A stretch of DNA of 50,910 bases from Nitrososphaeria archaeon (GTDB lineage: Archaea; Thermoproteota; Nitrososphaeria; JACIWG01). Numbering within the stretch: position 1 is the first letter of the stretch; every line of letters starts with the position of its first letter. The DNA lies in the NCBI GenBank assembly GCA_029776065.1, contig JARVJP010000009.1, positions 1 through 50,910 of the forward strand. Direction: 5' to 3'. Positions 7,972 through 17,170 of the stretch are shown one piece after another. Under the pieces are notes generated by a model, which worked only from the letters and a program-made list of their open reading frames with translations, searched no databases and was not told the DNA's origin. Made by a program: the position numbers and the translations under genes.

Positions 7972-8319
7972 TTAAAGTAGATTAGATGCTTCTGGTAGAA
8001 GCATCTTTTTAAGTTCTCTTACAGCAGTGGGGAAGTCCATGTCTAAGGTGGACACTTCGATATCAAGCTTATCGAACATGTCCCTAATGATGGCCTTCAC
8101 TAGTACGTTAGACCCATACCCGAATAACGCACCTAAAAAGGTTTCGAACTCGCTTGGGTATTCGGAGACTTCATCGAACGTACTTAGGTTGTAGTTCTTC
8201 ATAAAGTGGATTATTATTGCCTTCTTAGAGTTTTCACCAAGGAGTGATAAAGAAGACTCGACGGAGGATCTTACAAAGCTTTTGAACTGTTGATAATCCA
8301 TCTTGAACACCAAATTCAT
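7972..8319 (-). CDS. Small helical archaeal protein, NitrOD5-like (paralogue of 20079-20390)
   Basis: This 115-residue all-helical protein shares a visible pattern with the product at 20079-20390: an SxLGExxKKAxxxxxxxxY helix, then an F..AL..LFGxG followed by a C-terminal helix. The pattern resembles the small NitrOD5-type domain described as an output domain in archaeal signal-transduction proteins; I recognise it only by eye. Two ATG starts (8319 and 8301) are possible. It is convergent with malic enzyme, with only 6 nt between the two stops. No function is assigned. Confidence 0.7.
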   Translation of the reverse strand: MNLVFKMDYQQFKSFVRSSVESSLSLLGENSKKAIIIHFMKNYNLSTFDEVSEYPSEFETFLGALFGYGSNVLVKAIIRDMFDKLDIEVSTLDMDFPTAVRELKKMLLPEASNLL

Positions 8320-8571
8320 AAGTAGACTACGGAGTTTCTCTCATAACGACTCAAATAGTCTTGAAGCGTACTCAGTTGAGGGGAAGGCTCATTGGGAGAG
8401 TAGTTATTTATAGATGTTGTATACATTCTAAATTTTATATTCCCCATCTACTTTTTACTCCTTGTTTGTTGATACAAACTCTTCTCTATATATAAATTTT
8501 GTTTTTATAGTTTACAATAGTGAACATGCGGATTCAAAGATCCCTCAGCTGAGAGTTTAAAGCTGCTTCTA
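8320..8571. other. Intergenic region, promoter-like AT stretches only
   Basis: This region holds the upstream region of the minus-strand small protein gene and the downstream end of the Trm112-like gene. Several TATA-like stretches (for example CTATATATAAAT near 8487-8498) are present but no coding frame, tRNA or clear hairpin. Confidence 0.5.
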
Positions 8572-8958
8572 TTACAAGTGAATCGGTTTGCCTTTAAAAA
8601 GTATCTTTGCTGGGATATGTTTCTCAAAAAGCTTTAAGAAATTTACATCGTCCTTTGGATTTCTTTGGCTGTCAACCAGCATAACAGGGATCTCATCTGT
8701 TATTGGATACCACCTACCACATTTATTGCAAGCCATCAAACCGTACTTTATCTTCACCTTCACACATCTCTCACAGTCTTTAAGAAGATCTTCCTTGGCG
8801 ACCTTTTGAGGGTTAATATTTTTGTACGAACAAAACTGGGTACAGGCCTCCTTTGGAGGCTCAGCCTGCTTCAATTCAGCCATTTCGAAGACGTACAATT
8901 CCAGGGGATAATTTTTACAAGTGGGGCAGATCAAGATATCCATCAAACGATATCTCAT
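8572..8958 (-). CDS. Trm112-like zinc-ribbon protein
   Basis: The 128-residue protein has the Trm112/YcaR arrangement: an N-terminal LMDILICPTCKN and a C-terminal CNKCGRWYPITDEIPVML. It also has a middle insertion rich in Cys (CTQFC, CERC) that could bind a second metal. Trm112 activates several SAM methyltransferases acting on tRNA, rRNA and release factor in eukaryotes and archaea. The Cys-rich insert makes it longer than typical 60-residue bacterial forms. Its ATG overlaps the phosphohexomutase stop (ATGA), so both are co-expressed. Confidence 0.82.
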   Translation of the reverse strand: MRYRLMDILICPTCKNYPLELYVFEMAELKQAEPPKEACTQFCSYKNINPQKVAKEDLLKDCERCVKVKIKYGLMACNKCGRWYPITDEIPVMLVDSQRNPKDDVNFLKLFEKHIPAKILFKGKPIHL

Positions 8959-10367
8959 GCAGCGTTCACGTTCTTGTGAGGAACAGGGTCATCTATTGGA
9001 TGGCCTCTGACCTCGTTTACAGTCTCAGTTATCGCTTTTACCACAAAATTTTCAAGCTGTTCCAGTGTTTGCTGGTCTGTCGCCTCAGTTGTAGTCTTTA
9101 TCTGTGGGAGCGTGTTAGAGGCTCTAATAATGAACCAACCTTTATCCAAGTCCACTCTCACACCATCTAACGTCGTTGCCTTGTATCCTTGGCTGACCAG
9201 CTTAGACTTAAGCTTCTCTATCGTCTCGAATTTAACCTCCTCTGGTACCGTGAAGACCTTCCTTTTCGTGAAGTACTTTGGCAGTGCATCAACCAGGCTG
9301 GAAAATTTAACTCCGGTTTCGGAGAGTAGCTGCGCAACCTTTAATGTAGCGAATATTGCCTCGTCTGCGCCATAGGTTTCCCTAAAGTACAGGTGACTAG
9401 ATATTTCTCCACCCATCAAAGCGTTCTCGTTAACCATCCTCTCAAGGACGAATGTGTGCCCAACCTTCGACATTATCGTCTTCGCACCCTTTTCTTTTAT
9501 GACGTCGTCAACAAGTTTTGAACAGCTTACTTCGTAGACGATCTTCTCCCCTGGTGATTTAACAAAGTGTCTGACAAAGATCGCGAGCATCTTATCTCCT
9601 TCGACAGTTCTTCCCTTGTCGTCTAAGAAGACAGCTCTATCTCCATCCCCGTCATAGGCGACTACGAAGTCATACCTTCCACTCATTGCAGGTTCTTTTA
9701 AATGCTTCAAAGAGGCTTCTGTGGGCTCAGGGGAACGCGATGGGAAGGTGCCATCATAGTAGTTGTTTATTGCTTCGACTTCTAAGCCTGCTTTTTTGAG
9801 TATTTTGTCAGCGAAACCTGAGCATGAACCATTCCCCATGTCGGCTAAAACGCGTAGCTTCTTACTTATCTTCACCTTGTTTAATACGAAATCTTGGTAT
9901 GCTTTAAAGACCTTGTCACCCCAGTCCTCAACCCTGCCTTTTGGGGCAGCTTCGAACTCTCCTTTCTCTGCAAGCTCCTTTATCTTCTCAAGTCCTAGCC
10001 CCCAACCACACAGCATAGATCTTTCCCTACATAGTTTGAAACCGTTCCATTCCGGCGGGTTGTGGCTTGCGCTGACTATGGCGCCTCCATCGAGGTTGTA
10101 GTGAGAGATCGTGAAGTAGACGGTTGGGGTTGGGACGAGCCCGACATCGTATACGTCAACACCTACACCGAGTAAACCAGTTATTAGGGCATCCTTCAGT
10201 GATCTACTGCTCTTCCGTACATCATAGCCTACTGCAACCCTCTTCCCCACACCGCCGAGGTACACCCCCAAAGCCTTTCCAACAAGCTCAGCGACTTCTT
10301 CATCCAGGTCGACGCCATATACCCCCCGAATATCGTATGCTCTAAAAATATGACCCTTAATCTTCAT
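8955..10367 (-). CDS. Phosphomannomutase/phosphoglucomutase
   Basis: The 470-residue enzyme of the alpha-D-phosphohexomutase superfamily interconverts sugar 1- and 6-phosphates for nucleotide-sugar synthesis. Visible motifs in order are the N-terminal FRAYDIRG, the phosphoserine loop SASHNPPEWNG (Ser about 101), metal loop DGDGDR (about 239), sugar-selecting GGEISSH, and phosphate-binding RASNTLPQI. The ATG at 10367 lies about 25 nt from a strong TATA box, so the transcript is likely leaderless; the longer start at 10409 is upstream of that box. It would feed the glycan loci found elsewhere in the window. Confidence 0.93.
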   Translation of the reverse strand: MKIKGHIFRAYDIRGVYGVDLDEEVAELVGKALGVYLGGVGKRVAVGYDVRKSSRSLKDALITGLLGVGVDVYDVGLVPTPTVYFTISHYNLDGGAIVSASHNPPEWNGFKLCRERSMLCGWGLGLEKIKELAEKGEFEAAPKGRVEDWGDKVFKAYQDFVLNKVKISKKLRVLADMGNGSCSGFADKILKKAGLEVEAINNYYDGTFPSRSPEPTEASLKHLKEPAMSGRYDFVVAYDGDGDRAVFLDDKGRTVEGDKMLAIFVRHFVKSPGEKIVYEVSCSKLVDDVIKEKGAKTIMSKVGHTFVLERMVNENALMGGEISSHLYFRETYGADEAIFATLKVAQLLSETGVKFSSLVDALPKYFTKRKVFTVPEEVKFETIEKLKSKLVSQGYKATTLDGVRVDLDKGWFIIRASNTLPQIKTTTEATDQQTLEQLENFVVKAITETVNEVRGHPIDDPVPHKNVNAA

Positions 10368-10386
10368 ACTTTGAAAGTTAAAAGCT

Positions 10387-10397
10387 CTATATAAAAG
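10387..10397 (-). promoter_or_regulatory. TATA box of the phosphohexomutase operon
   Basis: CTTTTATATAG on the minus strand is centred about 25 nt before the ATG at 10367, which fits leaderless transcription. Confidence 0.65.
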
Positions 10398-10503
10398 CTT
10401 TTGCAACATGTTTTATCAAATATCTATGTAATCTACTAGGAGGAAGAGTAGTTATTAGCTGGGATGTTAGACTTTTACCTAACAATGGGCATAAGATAGA
10501 AGT

Positions 10504-10512
10504 CTTAAATAG
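10504..10512 (+). promoter_or_regulatory. TATA-like box of the mevalonate operon
   Basis: CTTAAATAG predicts transcription start near 10534, about 20 nt before the HMG-CoA synthase ATG. A GGGGT at 10545-10549 may serve as a weak ribosome-binding site. Confidence 0.5.
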
Positions 10513-10553
10513 TCCATCCTTTGCGTGCCTAGATTAACAAAATCGGGGTTGAA

Positions 10554-11600
10554 ATGATGAAGGTTGGTATAGTTGGATATGGCGCGTACATCCCCAAGTG
10601 GAGGATCAAAGCAGAGAACATTGCTAAAGTCTGGGGTCAGGACGCGCAGACAATAACAAATGGCATAGGAGTACATGAGAAGTCGGTTCCTTCGTTGGAC
10701 GAGGACACCGCTACCATAGCAGTAGAAGCAGCGAGAAACGCTATGAAGAGGGCTAATGGGGTTAAGCCTTCAGAGATAAGTGCGGTATACGTTGGATCTG
10801 AGTCACACCCTTACGCTGTTAAACCGACAGCTGTGACGGTTGCAGAAGCTTTAGGCTTAACACCCTACGTCACAGCAGCAGACACAGAGTTCGCATGCAA
10901 GGCCGCTACAGCGGGAATACAGGCATGCCTCGGCCTCGTAAAAGGCGGGTATATGAAGTACGGTATGTCCATAGGAGCTGATACAGCGCAAAGCGCACCA
11001 GGGGATGCGCTCGAGTATACCGCAGCAGCAGGTGGCGCAGCATACATCATAGGGGGCGATGGCGTCCTAGCAGAGATAGAGGGAACCTGCTCATACACTC
11101 AAGATGTCCCTGACTTTTGGAGGAGAGAGGGATCCCTATACCCAAAACATGCTGGGAGGTTTACAGGTGAGCCCGCGTACTTCGAACAGATCGTGAAATG
11201 TAGCAAAAGCTTGATGGAGAAGCTTGGGACAAAGCCTAGCGACTACACTTACGTGGTCTTCCACATGCCTAATGGGAAGTTTCCTTTAAAGGCCGCGAGC
11301 ATTCTAGGATTCGATACCAAACAGGTTACTCCAAGCTTAATCGTTCAGAAGATAGGGAACACATACTCTGGCTCCTCACTACTCGGGTTAGCAGCGGTCT
11401 TAGACAGGGCTAAGCCTGGAGAGAGGGTGCTGATGACGTCGTATGGTTCAGGAGCTGGCTCAGACTCGTTCAGCATAACTGTAACAGATCAGATAGAGGA
11501 GAGGAGGAGGCTTGCGCCACCAGTGCAGTACTACATCGAGAGGAAGGGATACCTGAGCTATTCCATATACGCCAAGAACAGGAAACTATTCAGAGAGTGA
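10554..11600 (+). CDS. Hydroxymethylglutaryl-CoA synthase
   Basis: The 348-residue archaeal HMG-CoA synthase condenses acetyl-CoA with acetoacetyl-CoA in the mevalonate route to archaeal lipids. The thiolase-fold sequence has catalytic Cys115 in [11 protein letters not shown], a His in [11 protein letters not shown] and the C-terminal [13 protein letters not shown]. Archaeal length and the operon order HMG-CoA synthase, thiolase, DUF35 protein are diagnostic. The start is one of two adjacent ATGs (10554 or 10557). The known archaeal complex channels acetoacetyl-CoA through the DUF35 bridge. Confidence 0.96.
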   Translation: MMKVGIVGYGAYIPKWRIKAENIAKVWGQDAQTITNGIGVHEKSVPSLDEDTATIAVEAARNAMKRANGVKPSEISAVYVGSESHPYAVKPTAVTVAEALGLTPYVTAADTEFACKAATAGIQACLGLVKGGYMKYGMSIGADTAQSAPGDALEYTAAAGGAAYIIGGDGVLAEIEGTCSYTQDVPDFWRREGSLYPKHAGRFTGEPAYFEQIVKCSKSLMEKLGTKPSDYTYVVFHMPNGKFPLKAASILGFDTKQVTPSLIVQKIGNTYSGSSLLGLAAVLDRAKPGERVLMTSYGSGAGSDSFSITVTDQIEERRRLAPPVQYYIERKGYLSYSIYAKNRKLFRE

Positions 11601-11603
11601 TAG

Positions 11604-12788
11604 ATGCGCATGCTCAAGAAGAGAGAGGTAGCGGTAATATCAGCTGTTACAACAAAGTGTGGTGAGCACTGGGATAAAGGGATCAAGGACCTAGCTTGGG
11701 AGGCAGGTGTCAAAGCGGTAGAGGAGGCTGGGATCAGCGGGAAGGATATAGAATACCTTGTAGTTGGTAACATGTCAGGTGGGATGTTCGTAGGCCAAGA
11801 GCATATAGGAGCACTCGTTGCAGACTTCCTAGGGCTAAACCCCATCCCATCCCTTAGGGTGGAGGCGGCTTGCGCATCAGGAGGAGTGGCGTTCTATCAA
11901 GGGTATCTAGCGGTTGCTTCAGGGCTATACGATGTCGTCGCAGTAGGTGGGGTTGAAAAAATGACCGATGTGGAGCCTGAGCAGGCGACCAGCGTACTCG
12001 CAGGAGCCATGGACTTCGAATGGGAAGCATACTTCGGAGCAACCTTCCCAGCGTTATACGCTTTGATCGCTACCAGATATATGCACGAGTACAGATTGAA
12101 GCCCGAGACCTTGGCTAAGATCGCGGTAAAGAACCATTACTATGGAAGCTTGAACCCCCTAGCTCATTTCAGAAACAAGATAACAGTCGAGGAGGCGCTA
12201 ACATCCCCCTTGGTGGCAGACCCCCTTCGCAAATACGACTGCAGCCCCATATCCGATGGCGCGGCAGTAGCCATACTCGCACCACTCGACATAGCGAAGA
12301 AGTATACTGACACGCCGATCGTTGTAGAAGCAAGCGCCATAGCCTCAGACACGCTGAGCCTTCTAAAAAGAAGAGACCTCTGCACATTAGATGCAACTGT
12401 GAACGCGGCTAACAAAGCATTCCAACTTGCCCACATCGAGAGAGAGGATGTCGACTTAATAGAGGTTCACGACTGCTTTAGTATAGCAGAGCTCTTAGCA
12501 ATCGAAGACCTAGGATTCTGCAAGAAGGGTGAAGCGCAGAATCTGGTCGAAGAAGGACAGACCTACATTGGGGGAAGGATCCCGGTCAACACCGACGGAG
12601 GTTTGAAGGCGGCTGGGCACCCAGTAGGAGCAACCGGTGTGAAACAGATAGCAGAGTTGGTTAAGCAGTTAAGAGGGGAAGCTGATAAAGGAAGACAAGT
12701 TGACGGCGCAGAGGTCGGTCTTGCACATAACATTGGAGGAACGGGTGCGACAGCTGTGGTAACCATACTTTCTAGGAGGGGGGCGTAG
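11604..12788 (+). CDS. Acetyl-CoA C-acetyltransferase (thiolase)
   Basis: The 394-residue thiolase makes acetoacetyl-CoA for HMG-CoA synthase. The nucleophile is Cys90 in EAACASGGVAF; other catalytic regions are EVHDCFSIAE and GGLKAAGHPVGATG. The last motif reads AHNIGGTGA, with His/Asn in place of the usual second Cys, as is common in archaeal members of this operon. It begins 3 nt after the HMG-CoA synthase stop. Confidence 0.95.
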   Translation: MRMLKKREVAVISAVTTKCGEHWDKGIKDLAWEAGVKAVEEAGISGKDIEYLVVGNMSGGMFVGQEHIGALVADFLGLNPIPSLRVEAACASGGVAFYQGYLAVASGLYDVVAVGGVEKMTDVEPEQATSVLAGAMDFEWEAYFGATFPALYALIATRYMHEYRLKPETLAKIAVKNHYYGSLNPLAHFRNKITVEEALTSPLVADPLRKYDCSPISDGAAVAILAPLDIAKKYTDTPIVVEASAIASDTLSLLKRRDLCTLDATVNAANKAFQLAHIEREDVDLIEVHDCFSIAELLAIEDLGFCKKGEAQNLVEEGQTYIGGRIPVNTDGGLKAAGHPVGATGVKQIAELVKQLRGEADKGRQVDGAEVGLAHNIGGTGATAVVTILSRRGA

Positions 12789-12789
12789 T

Positions 12790-13230
12790 TTGAGCGCAAC
12801 AGCACCACCAGCACATTGGAGAAGGATGAGGGAGAGGTATAGGCTCCTAGGTTCGAGGTGTGAAACGTGTGGGGCGACGTTCTTTCCAACAACGAAGGTA
12901 TGCCCGAAGTGCAGGAGAAAGGGGAAGATAGCTCAAGTAGAGTTCTCTGGCAGAGGGAAGGTGTACAGCTACACGGTGATACATTCCGCGCCGAAGATGT
13001 TCGAACAGTTCACCCCAGCAGTGGTCGCGCTAGTACAGCTGGAGGAAGGGCCGATGGTGTTATCCCAGATCGTCGACACTGACCACAAGGAGCTGAAGGT
13101 GGGGATGGAGGTTGAAGCATGCTTCAGAAAACTCTTCGAGCAGGAGCAAAGCGGGATAATCAGCTACGGCTTCAAATTCAGACCAGTTAACGACCACTGG
13201 GGAAAGTACTACGACAACAAAGACATATAG
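12790..13230 (+). CDS. DUF35 zinc-ribbon/OB-fold protein, bridge of the thiolase-HMG-CoA synthase complex
   Basis: The 146-residue protein has an N-terminal rubredoxin-like zinc ribbon (CETCG...CPKCRRKG) and a C-terminal OB fold. The TTG start at 12790 is supported by a strong purine-rich GGAGGGG just upstream (about 12775-12783). In the archaeal mevalonate pathway this family holds thiolase and HMG-CoA synthase together and binds the CoA arm. It starts one base after the thiolase stop, so the three genes form one tight operon. Confidence 0.93.
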   Translation: MSATAPPAHWRRMRERYRLLGSRCETCGATFFPTTKVCPKCRRKGKIAQVEFSGRGKVYSYTVIHSAPKMFEQFTPAVVALVQLEEGPMVLSQIVDTDHKELKVGMEVEACFRKLFEQEQSGIISYGFKFRPVNDHWGKYYDNKDI

Positions 13231-13252
13231 GTGTGCTCCATCAATTTTTTAA

Positions 13253-14236
13253 TTATCCACTAATAGAGGCTCTTACCCTCTCCTTATATTTTAGGTAATA
13301 ATAGAAACCTAAGAAGAAGGTGTACAAGAACGCTGAGAACCTTGGTAGAAACTTTTTGCGGGAGATTATAATCTGCCCTAGGATGTACTTTGAGAGGTTA
13401 CACTTTAACCCATACATCCTTATTCTCCAAAAATTCATAGCCCTATCATAATTTATCCAAAATTCGTTGGTGAACCCCTTTGATCTAGTTAATGAGTTGA
13501 TCAGTATTGTGTGGTAAACAACTGGTGCAGTATCCCTTCTTCTCATCTTTACAGCATCATATCCCCTAATTACGACATTTAATGCGAGATGATGTTCAAA
13601 CCAGAAAGCTTTTCTTGATCCTGCATATAGAGTCTCTAATGGAACATCTTTTATTAGGAAACTTCTGAAACCCATATTAAGGCCACCAAAAAAGATTGAT
13701 TTCACAATATCTTTGTTCGATTCCAAAAGCTCTCTAGAAGCCCCTCCAAGACCAGAAGTCGACAAGTACTCACCATACTCTCTTAGAATCTTTAAAGGAC
13801 GCCTGTGGAAACCTTCAGAATGCACTTCTTCGTAGAACAACTCCTCCTTAAAAATGACACGCTCTCCTTCTATTTCTGCCTTAAAACTTAAGCCAGTAAT
13901 ACCCCCTATTTTTGGATTCTTATCAAATAGATAAATATATTTTGAAACCCAATATTCTTCAGCTATAGCATCGTCATCTAGGAACAGTAGCACGTCACCT
14001 GAGGCATACCTTATCCCCTGTGAGTAAGCATTGATCGGGCCTACTCCTTGTTGTATCAACAAGTTAATGTTAAGTTTACTAGTAAACTTGTTAACTACTT
14101 CTTCGCTTCCGTCGTTCGAAGGCCTTAACACAACGATTACTTCATCTGGTTGTACCGTCTGTCTGCAAAGCGATTCTAACGCGTTCCTAAGATACTTTGC
14201 CCTTTTATAGGAGATTATTAGCACTGAAACCTTCAA
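13253..14236 (-). CDS. Glycosyltransferase family 2
   Basis: The 327-residue GT-A fold enzyme has an N-terminal VSVLIISYKRAKYLRNAL, the nucleotide/metal motif FLDDDA near residue 90, and a long C-terminal part with hydrophobic helices (FLPRFSAFLYTFFLGF) that may attach it to the membrane. The start is a TTG at 14236. It is monocistronic and divergent from another GT2. Donor and acceptor cannot be told. Confidence 0.85.
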   Translation of the reverse strand: MKVSVLIISYKRAKYLRNALESLCRQTVQPDEVIVVLRPSNDGSEEVVNKFTSKLNINLLIQQGVGPINAYSQGIRYASGDVLLFLDDDAIAEEYWVSKYIYLFDKNPKIGGITGLSFKAEIEGERVIFKEELFYEEVHSEGFHRRPLKILREYGEYLSTSGLGGASRELLESNKDIVKSIFFGGLNMGFRSFLIKDVPLETLYAGSRKAFWFEHHLALNVVIRGYDAVKMRRRDTAPVVYHTILINSLTRSKGFTNEFWINYDRAMNFWRIRMYGLKCNLSKYILGQIIISRKKFLPRFSAFLYTFFLGFYYYLKYKERVRASISG

Positions 14237-14337
14237 TTATCTACACAACTATTCATCCTTTATTACGTTATAAGCTTATTGTAATGTAGATTATTTAACT
14301 TAAAGGTTAAAATACTTTGGCACCTCCACTCAGAACA

Positions 14338-15153
14338 ATGTTAGCACCAACGTCTGTGGACGCAGTAATCCTAACAAAGAATAGTGTGAAACCCTGTTTG
14401 AAGAAGTGCCTTGATTCAATGTATAAGAACATTCCAGTGCATAACATGATAGCCGTTGATGGAGGCAGTACCGATGGCACACTCGAACTGCTTAAGCAGT
14501 ATCCAAGGGTTAAAATCATCATGGATACTAATGGAAATAGGGCTACCTCTAGGCAACTTGGCATCAAAGAAGTACAGACAGATTGGTTCGTCTTCCTAGA
14601 TAGCGATGTGATAATATGCGATAACTGGTTTGAGTATGTAAAACCTTACCTAATAGATCCAAAGGTTGGTGCAGTCTGGGGTGCAGCCCTTCAGAGGTCC
14701 GGTTCAGATCTCGCAAGGTATAGTGCGATGGGAAAACTCTATGGAAAGGATGAATTATGGATTGCAGTAAAGGCTGGGAGAATGAGAGGGCTCACTCATG
14801 ACACGATTGTGAGGAGAAAGGCTGTTGAGGGAATGACCATACCTAGAGATCTCCACGTGTTAGAGGACCATTACATAAGAATGTACGTTGAGAAGCAAGG
14901 GTATAGATGGCTTTCAGTCCCAAGACCGTATTGCTACCATCACGCACATGTAAGGGAGAGACCGAAAGACTACTTTATCTTTGGAAGAGCGGCGAGGAAG
15001 ATAGGTTTTCTTAGGCTGCCGACTGTGCTCATGTACATCTTTTTAGGTGTGCCAAAGTCCTTATGGATATACCTTAATACAAAGAACAGGCAAGCAGCAA
15101 GAGCACAGTATATAACGTACATTTACATAATCAAAGGCTGGCTAAGCGCATAG
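14338..15153 (+). CDS. Glycosyltransferase family 2
   Basis: This short GT2 is about 271 residues from the ATG at 14338; a TTG at 14317 is an alternative. The GT-A motifs are VDAVILTKNS, VDGGSTDGT and the DxD-like FLDSDV. The C-terminal half carries WLSVPRPYCYHHAHV, typical of the acceptor part, and an amphipathic or hydrophobic stretch LPTVLMYIFLGV that may be membrane-associated. It sits back to back with the GT2 at 13253 and upstream of dihydrolipoamide dehydrogenase. Confidence 0.85.
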   Translation: MLAPTSVDAVILTKNSVKPCLKKCLDSMYKNIPVHNMIAVDGGSTDGTLELLKQYPRVKIIMDTNGNRATSRQLGIKEVQTDWFVFLDSDVIICDNWFEYVKPYLIDPKVGAVWGAALQRSGSDLARYSAMGKLYGKDELWIAVKAGRMRGLTHDTIVRRKAVEGMTIPRDLHVLEDHYIRMYVEKQGYRWLSVPRPYCYHHAHVRERPKDYFIFGRAARKIGFLRLPTVLMYIFLGVPKSLWIYLNTKNRQAARAQYITYIYIIKGWLSA

Positions 15154-15187
15154 TAATAATTGTTAAATGTGCAACAACCTTTATTTA

Positions 15188-15194
15188 GAGGAGG
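15188..15194 (+). promoter_or_regulatory. Strong Shine-Dalgarno that fixes the start of the E3 gene
   Basis: GAGGAGG lies 2 nt before the ATG at 15197 and makes that start preferable to the upstream ATG at 15167 (the spacing is short) and the later ATG at 15215. Confidence 0.6.
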
Positions 15195-15196
15195 CT

Positions 15197-16609
15197 ATGC
15201 CTTCACATAATGTTATGGGCTACAAGGTTGTTGTAATCGGCGGTGGACCTGGAGGCTATGTTTCAGCGATCAGATTAAGTCAACTGGGTGTGAAGACGGC
15301 TGTTGTGGAAAGTCATCTTCTTGGGGGGGAGTGTACGAACTACGGCTGTATCCCAACGAAGTCGTTCATAAAATCTGTGAATATATATTGGAATGCTAAG
15401 AAAGGCTCTGAGGTCGGAGTGCTTGGAGATGTTAGGTACGACTTCGCTTCGTTCAAGCTTTGGAAGGATAAAGTTGTTTCAAGAGTTAGGGATGGTGTAA
15501 GGTATCTGTGCGAGGAAAACAATGTGAATATATTAGAGGGTGAAGCGTACATCAAATCCCCGACTCGGGTTGAGGTAAAAGGCAGCGGCCAGGATAAGAC
15601 CCTAGATGTTGAGAAGATAGTTGTCGCAACAGGCTCGTCACCAACCCAGCTTCCTAACATACCCTATGATGGAAGATATATTATCTCATCAAAGGACCTA
15701 CTTCAACTCGACCGACTACCAGACAGAATACTGGTTATCGGTGGAGGGGTGATAGGGATCGAGTTCGGAGTAGCACTGGCCAAACTCGGCGTCCAAGTTA
15801 CTGTGGTGGAAATGATGGACCAGATACTCCCAGGCTTCGACCCTGAAGTCGTTAGATATGCTACTCGCTTCTTTAGCAAGCTAGGTGTGAGGATCCACAC
15901 TAAGTCCATCGTCTCAGACTATAGGGTCTCAGGCAACGAGGTCGAGGCGACCATAAGGAAGCAAGGCGAAGACGTAAAGGTTAACGTTGACAGCGTTCTC
16001 GTAGCTGTAGGTAGAAGACCGAATTCGAACATCGGGTTAAAGGAGATCGGGGTACAGCTAGATCCAAGAGGACATGTTATAACCGATGAAAGTATGAGGA
16101 CAAATCTTCCCAACGTCTACGCTGTAGGAGACGTTGTTGGCGCACCATACTTAGCGCACAAAGCCTTCAAACAGGGGCTGATCGCTGCGGAGTCGATAGC
16201 AGGGGTTGGGAGAGGGTACAGTTATAAAGCGGTTCCAAGCGTGGTATACTCAAGCCCCGAGATCGCCTTTACAGGCTTAACAGAAGAGGAGGCGAAGAAA
16301 GTAGGGTACCAAGTACTAGTTGGAAGATTTCCTTTCACCGCGTCCGCAAGGGCTTTGACAGAGAGTTCAGCTGAAGGCTACGTTAAGATCGTTGTGGACA
16401 AGGAAACTGGGAAGGTTGTTGGCGCGCAGATGATAGGCCCTGAGGTCTCCGAGCTAATCTCTGAGTTGGCTTTAGCCATCGAGTCAGGTATAAATGTAGA
16501 GGAGATCGCTTTAACGATGCACCCCCATCCCACACTTTCAGAGGCGCTTATGGAGGCAGCTGAGGACGCCTTAGGTAGGCCCATCCACACGCTGAAGCGC
16601 AGGGTTTAA
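15197..16609 (+). CDS. Dihydrolipoamide dehydrogenase (E3)
   Basis: The 470-residue flavoprotein disulfide reductase has an FAD-binding GGGPGGYVSA, redox-active Cys46/Cys51 in GGECTNYGCIPTKS, NAD-binding GGGVIGIEFG, the second FAD site NVYAVGDVVG, and the dimer His-Glu pair in HPHPTLSEAL. It oxidises protein-bound dihydrolipoamide of 2-oxoacid dehydrogenases or the glycine cleavage system. None of those partner genes is adjacent, so its complex is encoded elsewhere or the enzyme works with other lipoyl proteins. Confidence 0.93.
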   Translation: MPSHNVMGYKVVVIGGGPGGYVSAIRLSQLGVKTAVVESHLLGGECTNYGCIPTKSFIKSVNIYWNAKKGSEVGVLGDVRYDFASFKLWKDKVVSRVRDGVRYLCEENNVNILEGEAYIKSPTRVEVKGSGQDKTLDVEKIVVATGSSPTQLPNIPYDGRYIISSKDLLQLDRLPDRILVIGGGVIGIEFGVALAKLGVQVTVVEMMDQILPGFDPEVVRYATRFFSKLGVRIHTKSIVSDYRVSGNEVEATIRKQGEDVKVNVDSVLVAVGRRPNSNIGLKEIGVQLDPRGHVITDESMRTNLPNVYAVGDVVGAPYLAHKAFKQGLIAAESIAGVGRGYSYKAVPSVVYSSPEIAFTGLTEEEAKKVGYQVLVGRFPFTASARALTESSAEGYVKIVVDKETGKVVGAQMIGPEVSELISELALAIESGINVEEIALTMHPHPTLSEALMEAAEDALGRPIHTLKRRV

Positions 16610-16630
16610 GCTGCAGGTTGGCTTAAGATG

Positions 16631-16895
16631 TTACTGACTATGGTTAGATAATTCTTCGATCAGATCCTCTGTTGCACGCTCGATGGTCTGATAGCTGTTG
16701 AAAGCAGGCCTCCAACCGAGAGACTTTAACGAGTTTAAACCAATCTTTACCTAAAGAATTCCTTAGGTTCTCTAACCTGCCCTCTTCCAAGTTGTCTAGT
16801 ACCGAGACCCTGTAGCCTTTAGAGATTAGGACTTCGACAAGGTGGCTTCCGATGAATCCTGCCCCACCCGTCACAAGCACATCCATCTTATACAC
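16631..16895 (-). pseudogene. NAD-dependent sugar epimerase/dehydratase remnant with a large internal deletion
   Basis: The first 50 or so codons encode an intact Rossmann start ([18 protein letters not shown]). The sequence then jumps, with a frame change, to the family C-terminus read in another frame ([20 protein letters not shown], ending at TAA 16631-16633). About 200-230 residues of the SDR core, including the catalytic Tyr-Lys, are missing. The gene is dead. It begins 3 nt after the small gene at 16899 and is related to the intact epimerase at 17171-18088. Confidence 0.85.
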
Positions 16896-16898
16896 TAT

Positions 16899-17117
16899 TC
16901 AACTAAAATGAGCTAAGATCGTTTGAACTCCCTGCCTAGTTACGTATATCCTTCCGTCATCAAGCTCTACCACGTAGTTCATTTCCTTCAGAATAGATAG
17001 GCTCTTTAGGCTCTTGAAGACTTTATCCTTTAAAACAGCTCTATCCTCTGACAGAGCTTGATGCGTAAACATCAACTCTTCTAAAAGTGCGAACGCACCT
17101 ACTGAGAGTTTAGACAT
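16899..17117 (-). CDS. Small winged-helix-like protein
   Basis: The 72-residue protein is mostly helical, and its C-terminal half (LKEMNYVVELDDGRIYVTRQG) resembles the recognition helix plus wing of archaeal winged-helix regulators. No other domain is present. It lies between two epimerase loci on the same strand and may be a local regulator or a fragment of one. Confidence 0.55.
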   Translation of the reverse strand: MSKLSVGAFALLEELMFTHQALSEDRAVLKDKVFKSLKSLSILKEMNYVVELDDGRIYVTRQGVQTILAHFS

Positions 17118-17170
17118 TAGTCTTCAACTAGTTTTACCTTCTAATATAAATGTTTACTCTTTAACCTACT

